64,000 nucleotides of DNA, from assembly GCA_015698045.1 (NCBI GenBank), contig BLAL01000228.1, positions 857,001-921,000 of the forward strand. Direction: 5' to 3'. A program made the position numbers and the translations under genes. How positions within the stretch are numbered: position 1 is the stretch's first letter; every line of letters begins with the position of its first letter. The notes under the pieces are model-generated. The model was given only the letters and a program-made list of their open reading frames with translations. It was not told the DNA's origin and ran no database searches. This DNA is from Rhizophagus clarus. Lineage: Eukaryota; Glomeromycota; Glomeromycetes; Glomerales; Glomeraceae. This document shows positions 1-10,742 of the stretch, in pieces.

Positions 1-3000
1 GAACGATGTGGAAAAGAGTGTGCAAATCCTAATAAACTTCGTGAGCATTTAAATAGAAAGTTTAAATGCAAGCCAATACCTATTCAAACCTCCACCCCAC
101 AAGTCAAAAACCAAGGGGGTGCTCCAGTAGTCCATGTCCAAGGAAGGGATCGAAGAAGGGAGAAATCTGAGCCTATTCAAGCTCCCATTCCGCAAGACAA
201 AAATCAAGAGAATGATCCCAAAACAGGTTCCAGCCAATCAACCCAAGCAAATAAAGAAGAGCAGGCAGGATCTAGCGAGGTCACTCAAGATAAGTTTATT
301 GATAGGCATGCAAGAAAGCCTAGAGAGCATATGAAAACATGGGTGCCAGATTGCACCAAAGATGGTTTGAAGTTACTGGCGAAGAACTTGATTTGCCACT
401 AAACTTAAAAGAATGTCAGCGACTACATCATGAACTATTACAAGCTGATGAGGAGGCTTTCGAGGAAAATATTCCTCAAGAGGCAGGACCTAGCAAAGTT
501 GAGCAACAAGACGCTCAAGAGCAAGACGCAATCCCAAAGGAACCTACTCAGCAGGATATTATCTTTAAAGAATGTCCAGTTGGAAGGGATCCAGAAAGAC
601 TGCATAGAAATTGTTCTTTAATGAGCAAATGGGTGGGCAAAATTCCCCATCCAGATGACAATCCAACATATACTTTTATTCAACAAATAGCTAAGCCAGA
701 AGAATATAAAAAATTACCATACATGCCTCAACTTATAGGATTAATTCGTCCAAAAATAAAGGAAGTTCTTCAAACAGAGCTTCATAAAAAAGATCAAATA
801 AAATCAGCCATAGTAGCATTGTGCCAATATTCAATTGCTAAAAGAAAGCCAGATGATACAAGCGAACCAGCAGAAGTAGAGAAATATCATAGAGGAGATA
901 TGAGAGCAATTTTTTTAGAAGAGGATATAGAGAAGTACATAATCAAAACTATTGGGGAAATAGATGTGCAAATTGAGGGAACATTAAAGAAAGGATCTCG
1001 TTATATTCTCAAATGAATTCTTGAAATATCTATTGAGACATATACACTTTGTAGAGCCCTTGAAGGGTCTTACATCCCTACTCCCAAGAAATTAGCTAAT
1101 ACAAAGAGTACAATTAATCCAGATAATCAAGGTCTCATTAATCCAGAAACAAATAGGCCTTCAGAAAGATGTCTTCAAGGTGCATTGGGTGCATATTTTG
1201 TTCATCAGGATGGACATACAGATCATCTAGAATGAATCTTTCGAGCTAAAAAATACAAGCCCTATTTAGATATTGTTAAGTTAGATGGTATCCCAATGCC
1301 AACTTCCATCTGTTCACATATATTTGATAAAATTGAGAAGATGAATCCAGATATCTCCATCAGTGTCTGGGGATGGAATGAAGAATCGGCCACCCCAAAA
1401 GCTGTAATAGCTAGTAAAAACTTTAAAAGAAAACATAAAATTCGATTATTGGCTCTTACAGATATTATCAAATCTGAGGATGAAGTTAAATACGGGCAAA
1501 AGAACTACTTTCTCTGGATTAAAAATCATAGCAAATTAATATATGGGGATACTGCGCATAAAGAAAAGAAGTATCTATGTGATGGATGTTTTCAAAGCTG
1601 GACCTCTGAAAAAACTCTAGAACGTCATTTAGAATGGTGTCCAGGATTACATGAAAATGCACCCCAGAGAGTTGCAATACCAGTGAAAGGGGTTAATGAT
1701 TTTGAGGGGTTCAAAAACTATGGTAGGATGATCAATGCCCCATGTGTCATCATAGCTGATTTCGAGGCCGACAACAAGAAGTGTGATGAAGTATATGGAG
1801 GAAGTGTGCGAAAACTAGCTGAACAGAAGGCTAATAGTTTCTGCTACCTGGTTCACTGGATTGACACTGGAGATGTATGGGGTCCATTCCTATACAGAGG
1901 AGAAAATGCCACCCAAGAATTTGTTCAAAGAATCGATCAGGAATTGGTCAAAATCAATGAGGTCCTAGCTATCAAGCATGAGCGAATTGAGACTGAGGAA
2001 GACAAGAAAAGATTTGCTGAAGCTATTAGCTGTTGGATTTGCAAAGGTAAGTTCGATATAGATACAAATGAAATAGAGCGCTTAGAAGATAAAATAACCT
2101 ATCTTAAAGAGAAGCTAAAAAACTTTAAAAAAGAGTCAGCAGAATATAATGCCATCCAAACAATTATTGATAAGGCAACTAAAGCTATTGACAGCGAAAA
2201 AGCTAAGACTAATAAGGTTTGGGATCATTGCCATATCACAGGTAAGTTTTGTGGATTAGCTCATAGGGATTGCAATCTCAAACTCCAGATTCAAGCTTGG
2301 AAGACCCCAATCCCAGTTATCTCCCACAACTTCTGGGGTTATGATTCTCACTTGGTTTGTGAATCTGTTGGATGATCAGCTAATGCTCTTCATATCCAAG
2401 TCATAGCTGAAACATTTGAGCGATATAAGGCTATGAAAGTAGGTCAGCTCAAATATATCGATAGCCAACAGTTCATGAACAATAGCTTGGCGAATCTCAC
2501 AAAAAACTTGGGCGACAACCACCCCATTACTAGCCAGCACTTTAAAGGCTTTACTCCTAGCCAAATTTCCCTAGCAACTCGTAAGGGAATATATTGTTAT
2601 GACTATATTGATTCTCAAGATAGATTCTTGGAGACTGAACTCCCACCAATTCACGAATTTACTTCAACCCTAAAAGGGAAGATCTCACAGGAAGACTACC
2701 ACCATGCACAAAAAGTATGGAAAACATATGACTGTAAAAATCTAGGTGAGTATCATGATCTTTATTTTAAAATTGACGTACTCTCTCTTGCAGATGTCTG
2801 GACCCAATTCTGAAAGACATGCATAAAATATTATGAGCTTGATCCCAGCCACTATGTCTCTACCCCATCCTTATCCTGGGATGCGATGCTCAAGAAAACT
2901 GGAGTTAAGATCAAGCTATTTACAGATATGTCTATGCATGACTTTATCAAGAAAGCCAAGAGGGGTGGTATATCTAAGGCTTGTAAGCGATATTTCAAAG

Positions 3001-6000
3001 CCAATAATCCCAAGATGGGTCAGGCATTCAACCCATCCAAACCCACATCATGGATATCATATGTAGATGCAAACAATCTTTATGGCTGGGCTATGAGCCA
3101 GTTCTTACCTATTGGAAATTATCAATGGAAGGCTAGCCGGGAATACCTTCTAAAAAACTCTGCTATGCAAAAGAAATATCTCGAAAAAATTCTTAAGACT
3201 AAAGCAAATGCCTCACGCAGATATTTCTTAAATATTAAGTCTCACTTTCCTCTCAAGACCCATGATTATTTGAGAGACTTACTTCCAGCTGTAGAGAATG
3301 TCGCAGTAGGAAAGGATTGGCTTAGCCCATATAATGAGGAGCTTGTAAATAACTTGGATGGAGGACACTTCTCTAAGACGGAAAAGTTAGTCCCCCATCT
3401 TGGTCCGAGAAAGGATTATGTCATCCATTACCTAGAGCTCCAATACTATGTAAAATTAGGCATGGTTGTAGACGAAGTTTCAGAGATCCTTTCCTTCGAC
3501 CAGACTAACTGGCTTGCCCCATATATTGCATTTAATACTGAGAAATGACAAGGGGCTAAGAATACCTTTGAAAAAGACTTCTTCAAGCTTATGAATAACT
3601 CGGTATATGGTAAGACTATGGAGAATGTTCGCAAATACCAGGATGTCAAGCTCATGAAGATGAATAATGAGCGAGATGAAAAGGCCTTCTTGAAGAAAGT
3701 CAGTAGCCCAAGATTCAAGTATGGACATGCGCTTGGAGATACACTGGTAGGAGCACATATGGGAAAGGCTAATGTGACTCTCAATAAGCCCATCATTGTT
3801 GGAGCATCAGTCTTGGGTCTTAGCAAGCTTCACATGTACCGCTTCTGCCCTATAAAAAAACTGGATACGTTTTTAATAAGATTTTTATACGATTTTTTTC
3901 CTTAGAAATAACGTATCACAATAGACCGTTGAAAAGATACGGAAAATTGCACAATTCTGTATCACTATAAATATGGTTTGGATACGGAATTTGCATGGAA
4001 TGCATACGGAATTTACATGATTTAATCACTGTTTTACCATGAAATTTATATTATTGCTTATTAAATTTACTGTTTATGTTACAATTTATTACAATTTATT
4101 ACTAGACTTTATTTACATAAATTTAATTTTATTTATTAAATCAAAAAATAAAAAAAATAAAATAAAACACAAATATATTATGAATAGTTTATTCCTATCA
4201 AACCAACTATTGCAAACCAAAACAAAAAGAAACATTAATACTATTTCTACTGATGTTTCTTTAAGAAATTTGATTTTTTTTAAGAAATCAAAAGTCTCCA
4301 GGAGCACTTAGTCCAAAGAAATAACCTATTCCTTCAAAATAAATGAAAAAAGACACTAGTACGTTTCTTTAACTCAATTAGACCAACGCTTCCCTATTGT
4401 GCCTATAATTCTGGATTCGTCCAAGTCATCAGGAGTCAGACAACCTAAAAGCAAAAAAAAAAGAAATATAAGCTCCGCCTATATAGTACCTGCAACTCCA
4501 AACGTCCGGTTCCTACCTGACTTACAAAAAAAAAGTACTTCAAAATTGAACCACAATAAGAAAAAAGGAACCAAGCAGCCAAAAAAAAATCTGATCTACA
4601 AAATAAAAGAATAAAAATAAATAAAAAAGAAAGGATAGTGAGATGGAAGTCAAAAAGTAAAATAAATAAAAAAAAATTTTTTTTTTTTTTTTTTGAAAAA
4701 GAAATAACGAAGTTAGGGAAGGACATAAAAAAAGATTTTTAAGGGGATGACAAAGTTAGAAAAATAATGCAGAAGGTAACTTACATAACCCGGCTTATAG
4801 GAACCTCTCTTTTTAAATTAGAGACTCTGGAAATACCTGCACTAAATAAGGCTTTTTATTCCCCAGTCCTGACAAACTTTGTGTCAGTAGTCGCGGTTAG
4901 TCCATCTTTAACCTCTAACCTATGCTGCCAGAGAAGAATATCCAGAAATAATTCAGTAAAAAAGGGGGTAAAAATAATTTTTTTTAAAAAAAAAAGAGAG
5001 GGTAATGAATGGGAATAAAAGAATAAAACCAAAAAAAAATTTTTTTTTTTAAAGAGGGCAACGAAGTTAGAAAAATAAAGGAAAAGAAGTTTTTAAAAGA
5101 AGAGTAGCAAGTAAGAATAAAAAAGAGGGGCAACAAATAAAAGAAAAAAAGAGTTTTTTTTTAAAAAAAAAAAAAAAATAGCGAAATAAAAAATCAGGGA
5201 GAGGAAGACAGGAAGACAAGGTGGAAGAATGTGGAAGATCAAAGCTGGGTTTATATAAACAAAAAACGTATCATAACAAAAATCACGTGATCACGTGTTA
5301 TGACTTATGACGATAAGATCGATAAAATCATTATTTAAAAAAAACAAGTTCAAAAATTCCGTATACGTTCCGTATATATTAATTTTTCCGCATACATTCC
5401 ATATGCACCAATTTTTTAAAAAACATTCAAAAATGAATTACGTATTAAATATACGGAATTATTATACGGAATTGGTAAAAACGTATATCAAATGTTTATA
5501 AAATGTATCCTTTCCGTATACAGATTTCTTATAGGGCTGGTATGGATATGTAAAGAAGAGATATGGCGATAATGCCCAGCTTGGCTATATGGACACAGAT
5601 TCCTTTATATTCCAAATCGATACTGAAGATATCTATAAAGATATGGCTGAGCATCCAGATCTCTTCGATTTCAATGATACTAAGACTATTGGGCTTTTCA
5701 AGGATGAGACTCCAGGTAATGTGATCACAGAATTTTTTCACATTCGAGCCAAATCTTACCATTATGTCTTAGCCGATAAGACTACAAGGTCTAAGCATAA
5801 GGGGGTTAGTAAGAAGGGTATGGAAGAAATGGCAACAGACACATATATGCCAAGCTTAAAAGGGTCCCTTCTATATGATCCAATAGATAAGTCTTCACTA
5901 TCAGAGCAAAAAGCTATGCGAGCTGATGCAGATTTCATGACTCTAGTCTATCGAGATTGTCTCTTTAGTAAGGAAGTATTCCATGCCAAGAATGTTGGTT

Positions 6001-6254
6001 TCCGATCAAAGGACCACATATTATCTCTGGTCGAGTCTGAGAAAAAGGCACTCTGTCCCATAGATACTAAGCGCTGGATCCTATCAAATGGAATAACTAC
6101 TTTACCATATTTCCATTGGCACATTATGTTTTATAAGAATATGGTTAAAAATAGTATCCCTTATGAACATGCAGAAAAAAGAGCTATGAGGGCCAAGCTC
6201 CCGGAGAAATATCTAAATGAATGTGTGTCTCACATATCTAGCCTTCAAACATAA
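1..6254 (+). pseudogene. Protein-primed-type family B DNA polymerase of the Polinton element (fossil)
   Basis: This would replicate the element DNA. Visible parts in order: a CxxxC...H...C finger at about 7-72; a low-complexity Gln/Pro/Glu linker to about 560; a conserved N-terminal region; the exonuclease I motif DFEA near 1755-1769; an inserted zinc/HNH-like segment (CWIC near 2032, then DHCHITGKFCGLAHRDCN near 2224-2277); the exonuclease II motif HNFWGYDSH near 2323-2350; the palm motif DANNLYGWAM near 3065-3094; NNSVYGKTMENVRK near 3594-3635; and the catalytic DTDSF near 5592-5606. The exonuclease and palm motif set is that of Polinton and adintovirus-like polymerases. The region is split by a TIR transposon (3848-5536) and is broken in about six other places, so it is treated as a fossil. 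Confidence 0.85.
3848..5536. mobile_element. Non-autonomous TIR DNA transposon inserted in the Polinton polymerase
   Basis: The insert starts with CCCTATAAAAAAACTGGATA and ends with the inverted counterpart. The two 22-bp ends match at 19 positions. A 3-bp repeat CTG flanks it at 3845-3847 and 5537-5539, as expected for a target-site duplication. Both subterminal regions carry many copies of a TACGGAAT/ATTCCGTA motif (3926-4015 and 5355-5520), a common transposase-binding arrangement. The interior (about 4030-5250) is AT-rich with poly-A and poly-T runs and has no recognisable transposase, so the element is non-autonomous. A 3-bp duplication is compatible with CMC/EnSpm-like or Harbinger-like families, but the family is unassigned. 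Confidence 0.8.
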
Positions 6255-6348
6255 GCTAGATAGTAATGTATAGTTAGATCATATACATTATTATATTATT
6301 TTTTTCTTCCCATTAATTAGACTAACTTCCACAGTACTGAAGGTAAGA

Positions 6349-6573
6349 ATGAAAAGCGAGCGCCAAATCGAAAGGATTCCAGAGGGATCAAGTAAAAAAG
6401 ATTCATCCAATAATTTACCTAGCGATCTGGAGGAGCTAACCAAAGTATTTGAGAAAAATTTGGAGAGACTAGAAAACCTTGTAAAATTGTTTAAAAGCGA
6501 TGTGAATAAAATGTTTGATATTTCTGATTCCAGTTTCCCAAACAGTTCGATTAATGCTAGTCCGGAGAAATAA
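6349..6573 (+). CDS. Small coiled-coil-like protein, unknown
   Basis: This 74-residue frame lies 94 bp downstream of the polymerase region on the same strand. Its middle (about residues 25-55) is a charged heptad-like helix with LEELTKVFEKNLERLENLVK. The ends are Ser/Asn/Lys-rich. There is no recognisable family. Its position inside the Polinton suggests an accessory gene, but a chance frame cannot be excluded. Confidence 0.4.
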   Translation: MKSERQIERIPEGSSKKDSSNNLPSDLEELTKVFEKNLERLENLVKLFKSDVNKMFDISDSSFPNSSINASPEK

Positions 6574-6993
6574 TCATCATCTCAGAAGAATTGCTGAGCC
6601 ATACACTGCGCCTTTGGCCAAATTGTGCGACAAAATAAATTTTTCCCCAAACAAACATGAGAAAAAATGTGAAAGAAGGTCTAGTTGCAACACAGGGCCT
6701 ACCATATAAGTAAATAATAACGTTAAAACCATATGTTATAGAGGGCTGAGGGAGTCACAATTTTGAGATCGTCAGGCGTAAGCCAACTATATGTCTTGCA
6801 AAGTAGATCTCCATGTGAAAAGGTATGATGATTTCATTTCCATGTGCTTTTATAGAACTCTTGGCATCAGACGACAATGTTAATCATATACCTGCTGGCT
6901 TTTTATTATTCCACGAGCCCAGAAACAAATATAAAGTGCAAAAATACAGGTAGAAGTTGAGTCAACCTTCCCGCATAAAATTATGGTACGTAT

Positions 6994-7353
6994 ATGTTAA
7001 AAGACGTACTTTCATGTGAGCAAAGCTTTTTCTCTTCTCACTATAAACATTGTATTCAGGAAAGCACAAACAAAATCACTCTTAACTGTATTATTGTTCC
7101 TATTGGTCCACTTCATGGTCTTCAATTCGGTGAAGTTACCCCAGTCGTTACAGTTAACAAGAATCAAACAGTTAGCGTACTTGAAGTTGCAATTCAAAAC
7201 ACATTGCAGGCACCATTTAATAGTGTTCGCTTAAAACTTTTTCGAACTCCTGATGAAATGCGTATGCAACCGCAAGACTTGGTTTCCTCTTTTTTTAATA
7301 CACAACATCGATTAGAGCATTATCATATCGTTGTTCATCCGTTGCAAGAATAA
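6994..7353 (+). pseudogene. Crinkler-type N-terminal header fragment (fossil)
   Basis: The frame carries a ubiquitin-like fold signature similar to the N-terminal header of Crinkler (CRN) proteins. It begins near ITLNCIIVPIG, continues through SVLEVAIQNTL and VRLKLFRTPDE, then DLVSSFF, and ends in YHIVVHPLQE, which resembles the HVLVxxP-type motif that closes CRN headers. In the family this header is followed by a variable C-terminal domain; none follows here. It lies between the polymerase and Gag/protease blocks of the Polinton. The recognition is from memory of family style and is moderate in strength. Confidence 0.5.
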
Positions 7354-7497
7354 TTTTGTATCGTGTAGTGTGATAGGCCTAGACGTTATGTATCACAGGC
7401 AAAGTCCCAAACATTTGTATTTATTTTTTGTATAATATATTAAAAAAAAATTTTTCTTGGCAAATGGAATCTCATTCAAGAACTTCAAAAGGCTATA

Positions 7498-7695
7498 TTA
7501 TACCAAAAATAGCCGAATAGGCACTGTATTTTTTTCCTGATTGCTGTCTGAACATTGTTCGATCTGTGATGAAATACTGTCTGAAACACTGTCAGAACAC
7601 TGTCTGATCTGTGATGAAACACTGTCTGAACACTTAACTGTTTTATAATGCTGTTTTAACCTACAGGGAAAACGGAATTCTTTACCACAATGCAT
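7498..7695 (-). CDS. Small Cys/His finger protein with Ser/Gln repeats (Polinton accessory)
   Basis: The 65-residue frame starts with MHCGKEFRFPCRLKQHYKTV followed by KC, a C-H-C type finger close in layout to the one at the start of the polymerase region (position 7-72). Just before the methionine the DNA also encodes Cys, which would complete a CxxC pair. The tail holds near-perfect repeats of SSQI-Q-CSDSV-type units, mirrored in DNA repeats at 7535-7640. It sits 14 bp from the protease gene on the same strand. A DNA- or RNA-binding role is inferred from the finger only. Confidence 0.4.
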   Translation of the reverse strand: MHCGKEFRFPCRLKQHYKTVKCSDSVSSQIRQCSDSVSDSISSQIEQCSDSNQEKNTVPIRLFLV

Positions 7696-7709
7696 GCATG
7701 TACGGTCTG

Positions 7710-8255
7710 CTAGTTTTTTTTTACAGGTTCTGGCTCTTTTTCTACAGTAAAAACATTACGCTGAGATTTGTGAACAGATAGGGGGATGGTAATAGTCTTC
7801 CCATTTTGAGTTGCCTTGAATTCCCCCTTTACTAAGGGTTCCCACCCTGCACGATACTGCCATTGAGTTCCAAGAATAAATAGGGATAGTTCTTTTCCAT
7901 TATCATCATATTCTGTAGGAACGACAGAGAATTCATCTGAAATGGTGTCTCTATTTTCTCCATCCTCAATAGTTACAGGAACACTATTAACTGTACCAAG
8001 AGAATGGGACTTACTTGCAACTCCATTAAGTCTATGAATCTTTTTCTTATCTATTTTTAGACCCAAATGTTTTGCAACATTTTCTGAGACTATTGATGAG
8101 TCTGATCCACTATCAATCATTGCATATGGTATAGTCATGCTCCCCACCTTACAGGAGATGGTCGCAACATCATCAGCATCCTTTGTTTGTAAAAAATTTA
8201 TCTCTAAGGTCTTTGGCCAATATATGTGACTATTTTTTTTTTTGAGCCGATGCAT
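7710..8255 (-). CDS. Retropepsin-like aspartic protease of the Polinton element
   Basis: The 181-residue protein has the aspartic-protease active site MIDSGSDSSIV with D48-S49-G50, preceded by a hydrophobic strand. It also has the typical second conserved block LFILGTQW near residue 118. This layout is that of the single-domain retropepsins of LTR retroelements, which cleave the Gag polyprotein. It follows the Gag-like genes on the minus strand. Polintons normally use an adenovirus-like cysteine protease instead, so a retropepsin here is unusual. It is treated as part of a fossil element. Confidence 0.7.
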   Translation of the reverse strand: MHRLKKKNSHIYWPKTLEINFLQTKDADDVATISCKVGSMTIPYAMIDSGSDSSIVSENVAKHLGLKIDKKKIHRLNGVASKSHSLGTVNSVPVTIEDGENRDTISDEFSVVPTEYDDNGKELSLFILGTQWQYRAGWEPLVKGEFKATQNGKTITIPLSVHKSQRNVFTVEKEPEPVKKN

Positions 8256-8604
8256 AAGCCTTAATAGTATGATCTAACCGAATGCTTTCTGGTATAACAT
8301 AGCTAGAAGAAGCAGTATTAATTTCCTTAATTTTAGATTCATTATCAGGAACTTGTAAAAGAGGCTTCTGCTCACTATTTACTGCCTGCAATAGTGGAAA
8401 TAAGATGTCTTCGAATTTACTTGCAACAATTCTCCATGCTGATTCCCTTCTTTTTACCGTATCATTTGGCATACTAGTATTCAAGCAATGGTCTTTTATT
8501 TTGGGAAATATCATATTAATAAATTTTGAAATTTCTATAAGAATCTCTCTAGGACAATGAGGGACTAATGATGCTATTGAAGATTTTAAGGCTATTTGAA
8601 ACAT
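8230..8604 (-). CDS. Unknown helical protein between Gag-like and protease genes
   Basis: This is a 124-residue frame with hydrophobic helices in its first 60 residues (SIASLVPHCPREILIEISKF) and a Lys/Ser-rich end. It overlaps the protease frame by 26 bp and follows the Gag-like gene. I recognise no family. Its position suggests a linker between Gag and protease, as in gag-pro arrangements, but that is inference. Confidence 0.4.
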   Translation of the reverse strand: MFQIALKSSIASLVPHCPREILIEISKFINMIFPKIKDHCLNTSMPNDTVKRRESAWRIVASKFEDILFPLLQAVNSEQKPLLQVPDNESKIKEINTASSSYVIPESIRLDHTIKAYASAQKKK

Positions 8605-8693
8605 ATAATTTGCAGCTGTGTCTATATTGCTAGTATGAGATTTGGAAGTAGGGGACTTCTTGGTACTCTTTTTTATTGGTACTCCACTTCGTA

Positions 8694-9506
8694 CTACTTT
8701 TTTTTTACAGTATAGCAGTTTTGGGATTCGTCAGCATCAATATATTCGTCATCTTCTTCTACTTCCTCTTCTTCAGAATCCTCTATATATTCTTCTATGT
8801 ATTCTTCTTCAGAGTCTTCAGGATCTTCTTCCTCATTTTGATATACATAATTAACTTTCTTAGTCTGCTTAAGTCTAGGACAATTAATTTTTGTATGACC
8901 AGTCTTTCCACATGCTGAACAATGTCGGGTTTGCTTTGCAGATGCTTTTGGCACTACCTTTCTAATAACTTTCTTCGTGGCATATGCACTTCTGGGTATA
9001 AAGGGACTCTTTCTAACATGTGCTGTTTGTCCTCCTAATCTCTTTTTAAGTTCTTCATAAATAAAATTTTCTAATGTTGCATTATATGTTCCTATTCCTG
9101 TATATGCCAAATCTCTTGCTAGACGAATTTTAAAATCATCTTTTTGTGGTTGAATAGGTGCTGTCTCTTGGGAACTAACTAATTGCTGAATAGGTACTTG
9201 CCTGTAAGGCATTCCGCTTGAACTTATAATCGGATTACGTTCTAGCCATAAATTCTTTAATTCTGTAAAGTATGCATCTATATTAGCAGGATTAGCAATT
9301 TTCATCCATGTATAGAAGTCGCCCAATAAGTGGTTTTTTAGAAATGATAGAGTCGTTGCATCGTTATTTGCCACACCCAACAATAATGGCCGAATTCTTT
9401 TTTCATATGTATCGGGGCTGTCTGTTGGTAAAAATCTTTCTTGGGATAATTTTTGAATTGCTGATTGCTGGGTACCTATTGTTTCACGCTGATATTTTGC
9501 ATTCAT
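8694..9506 (-). CDS. Gag-like capsid/nucleocapsid protein with CCHC zinc knuckle, C-terminal segment
   Basis: This 270-residue segment has a Gag-like helical part (FLKNHLLGDFYTWMKIANPA around residues 55-74, then FTELKNLWLERNP) and a canonical CX2CX4HX4C knuckle CSACGKTGHTKINC at residues 196-209. A strongly acidic Glu/Asp/Tyr tail follows. In retroelements Gag forms the particle and the knuckle binds nucleic acid. A Gag-type gene in a DNA-polymerase-bearing Polinton is unexpected. The next minus-strand segment upstream (9513-10091) looks like its N-terminal partner. Confidence 0.65.
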   Translation of the reverse strand: MNAKYQRETIGTQQSAIQKLSQERFLPTDSPDTYEKRIRPLLLGVANNDATTLSFLKNHLLGDFYTWMKIANPANIDAYFTELKNLWLERNPIISSSGMPYRQVPIQQLVSSQETAPIQPQKDDFKIRLARDLAYTGIGTYNATLENFIYEELKKRLGGQTAHVRKSPFIPRSAYATKKVIRKVVPKASAKQTRHCSACGKTGHTKINCPRLKQTKKVNYVYQNEEEDPEDSEEEYIEEYIEDSEEEEVEEDDEYIDADESQNCYTVKKK

Positions 9507-9512
9507 CCATAC

Positions 9513-10091
9513 TCATAGAGTGGCTGGAGAATTTATAGCAGGGTTTCCAGCTGTATATGGATCATTATTCAGAACTGGTAAATACTTCCCACCTAGCTTA
9601 GTTTTTAAAAGACCAAATTTAATTGCATCATTAAAGTCTCCTGCATTGGCATTTTCAAGAGCGGTCATATTTGGCTCTAAATGCGATATAGAATTCCAAA
9701 TTCTATCCAAGTATTCATTAGGAGGTTCCTGTCCAGTAAATGGATCATGTTTAGCAAAAATAGTTCCTATTGAGTCATATAATGGTTGTCGTCTAGCTTC
9801 TGCCATGTTTCCTAAGAGCGGATTGTTTTGTAAATTCAAAATAATTTGTCGTGAATTTAATTCCCTACCCTTCCATTTTTGATATTTATTAAATACAAAT
9901 GCCCAATTAAATTCTGCTAAGTCTGCCTCAGCTTTGCGTCTCTGATTTATTAGCTGAAGGATGGTTTTTTCTCCTACTAATACATTTATTCGGTTTTGTT
10001 TTCTTAAGGCTATTCTTTGACCATTAGTTTGCCTATCTTGAGCTATTTGCCACCAACGTCGACGCTTATTTGCCTCATTATTATATGCCAA
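9513..10091 (-). CDS. Gag-like protein, N-terminal segment
   Basis: The 192-residue frame is basic at its start (NEANKRRRWW) and helical throughout. It contains LYDSIGTIFAKHDPFTGQEP and NEYLDRIWNSISHLEPNMTA, which resemble the early helices of retrotransposon Gag capsid domains. It directly precedes the zinc-knuckle segment on the same strand. Assignment to Gag rests on context and helix style, not on a diagnostic motif. Confidence 0.5.
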   Translation of the reverse strand: MAYNNEANKRRRWWQIAQDRQTNGQRIALRKQNRINVLVGEKTILQLINQRRKAEADLAEFNWAFVFNKYQKWKGRELNSRQIILNLQNNPLLGNMAEARRQPLYDSIGTIFAKHDPFTGQEPPNEYLDRIWNSISHLEPNMTALENANAGDFNDAIKFGLLKTKLGGKYLPVLNNDPYTAGNPAINSPATL

Positions 10092-10100
10092 AGTCAGTAG

Positions 10101-10382
10101 CTAAGCTCTTCGAAGACATTCATTTCTAACATTTGCCATATCATTCATAAGGTTATTTATCTGACCATAGGTATTATTAAGCAGACCATGAGCAGTAATA
10201 AGCTGACCTTGCATGTTAATAGCATCTTGAGCATGTCTTTGCATAAGTCCACGAGCAGTTGTTAATGAGATTCGTATTCCATTTAGTGTATTTTTGGGGT
10301 TAAATGATGTATCCCCATCAATATATGCTTCCACCCAATCTAGTGCTGTAGCGATATTTATTAAAATATCAGGTATTGCCAT
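10101..10382 (-). CDS. Small helical Polinton protein, unknown
   Basis: The 93-residue frame is almost wholly amphipathic helix (LTTARGLMQRHAQDAI, then NTYGQINNLMNDMANV). It lies 9 bp upstream of the Gag-like gene and 3 bp downstream of the coiled-coil gene on the same strand, so the four form a tight minus-strand cluster. No family is recognised. A structural or particle-associated role is a guess from context. Confidence 0.5.
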   Translation of the reverse strand: MAIPDILINIATALDWVEAYIDGDTSFNPKNTLNGIRISLTTARGLMQRHAQDAINMQGQLITAHGLLNNTYGQINNLMNDMANVRNECLRRA

Positions 10383-10385
10383 ATT

Positions 10386-10742
10386 TTATTGTTCTTCTTC
10401 AGAATGTTTATTACTAGATTTAGATAATTCTTGTATACGAGATTTAAGTTTATCTATTGTGTCTTCTAGCTGGATAATTCGATTATCTTGAATAACTAAT
10501 GCCTTCTTTTTTAGCTCCAGGTGAACCTGACATTTTTTAAGTTCACTTAGAATAACCTTACATTTATCCTTTAGCTGATTAACTTCTTCATCATAAGATT
10601 GTAAATTCTTTTCAAGATGAGAAATATATCGCTCACAGGTTTTAATTTCCTCTTTAAGTTTGTGGATTTTCTTTTGTACTAACTTTATCCCTAGATCAAA
10701 GTTACTGTTTAGTTGTTCAAGATATGTCTGCTCAACTCCCAT
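10386..10742 (-). CDS. Coiled-coil protein of the Polinton element
   Basis: The 118-residue protein is predicted by eye to be one long coiled coil, with heptads from about residue 18 to 110 (KLKEEIKTCERYISHLEKNL) and a Ser/Glu end. Its start overlaps the start of the divergent integrase gene by 19 bp, so both genes fire outwards from one point with no intergenic promoter between them. Function unknown. Confidence 0.5.
   Translation of the reverse strand: MGVEQTYLEQLNSNFDLGIKLVQKKIHKLKEEIKTCERYISHLEKNLQSYDEEVNQLKDKCKVILSELKKCQVHLELKKKALVIQDNRIIQLEDTIDKLKSRIQELSKSSNKHSEEEQ

Noticed and set aside
4039-5018. Genes within the TIR insert
   Set aside because: Frames are Lys/Phe/Ile-rich products of A/T runs with no transposase motifs.
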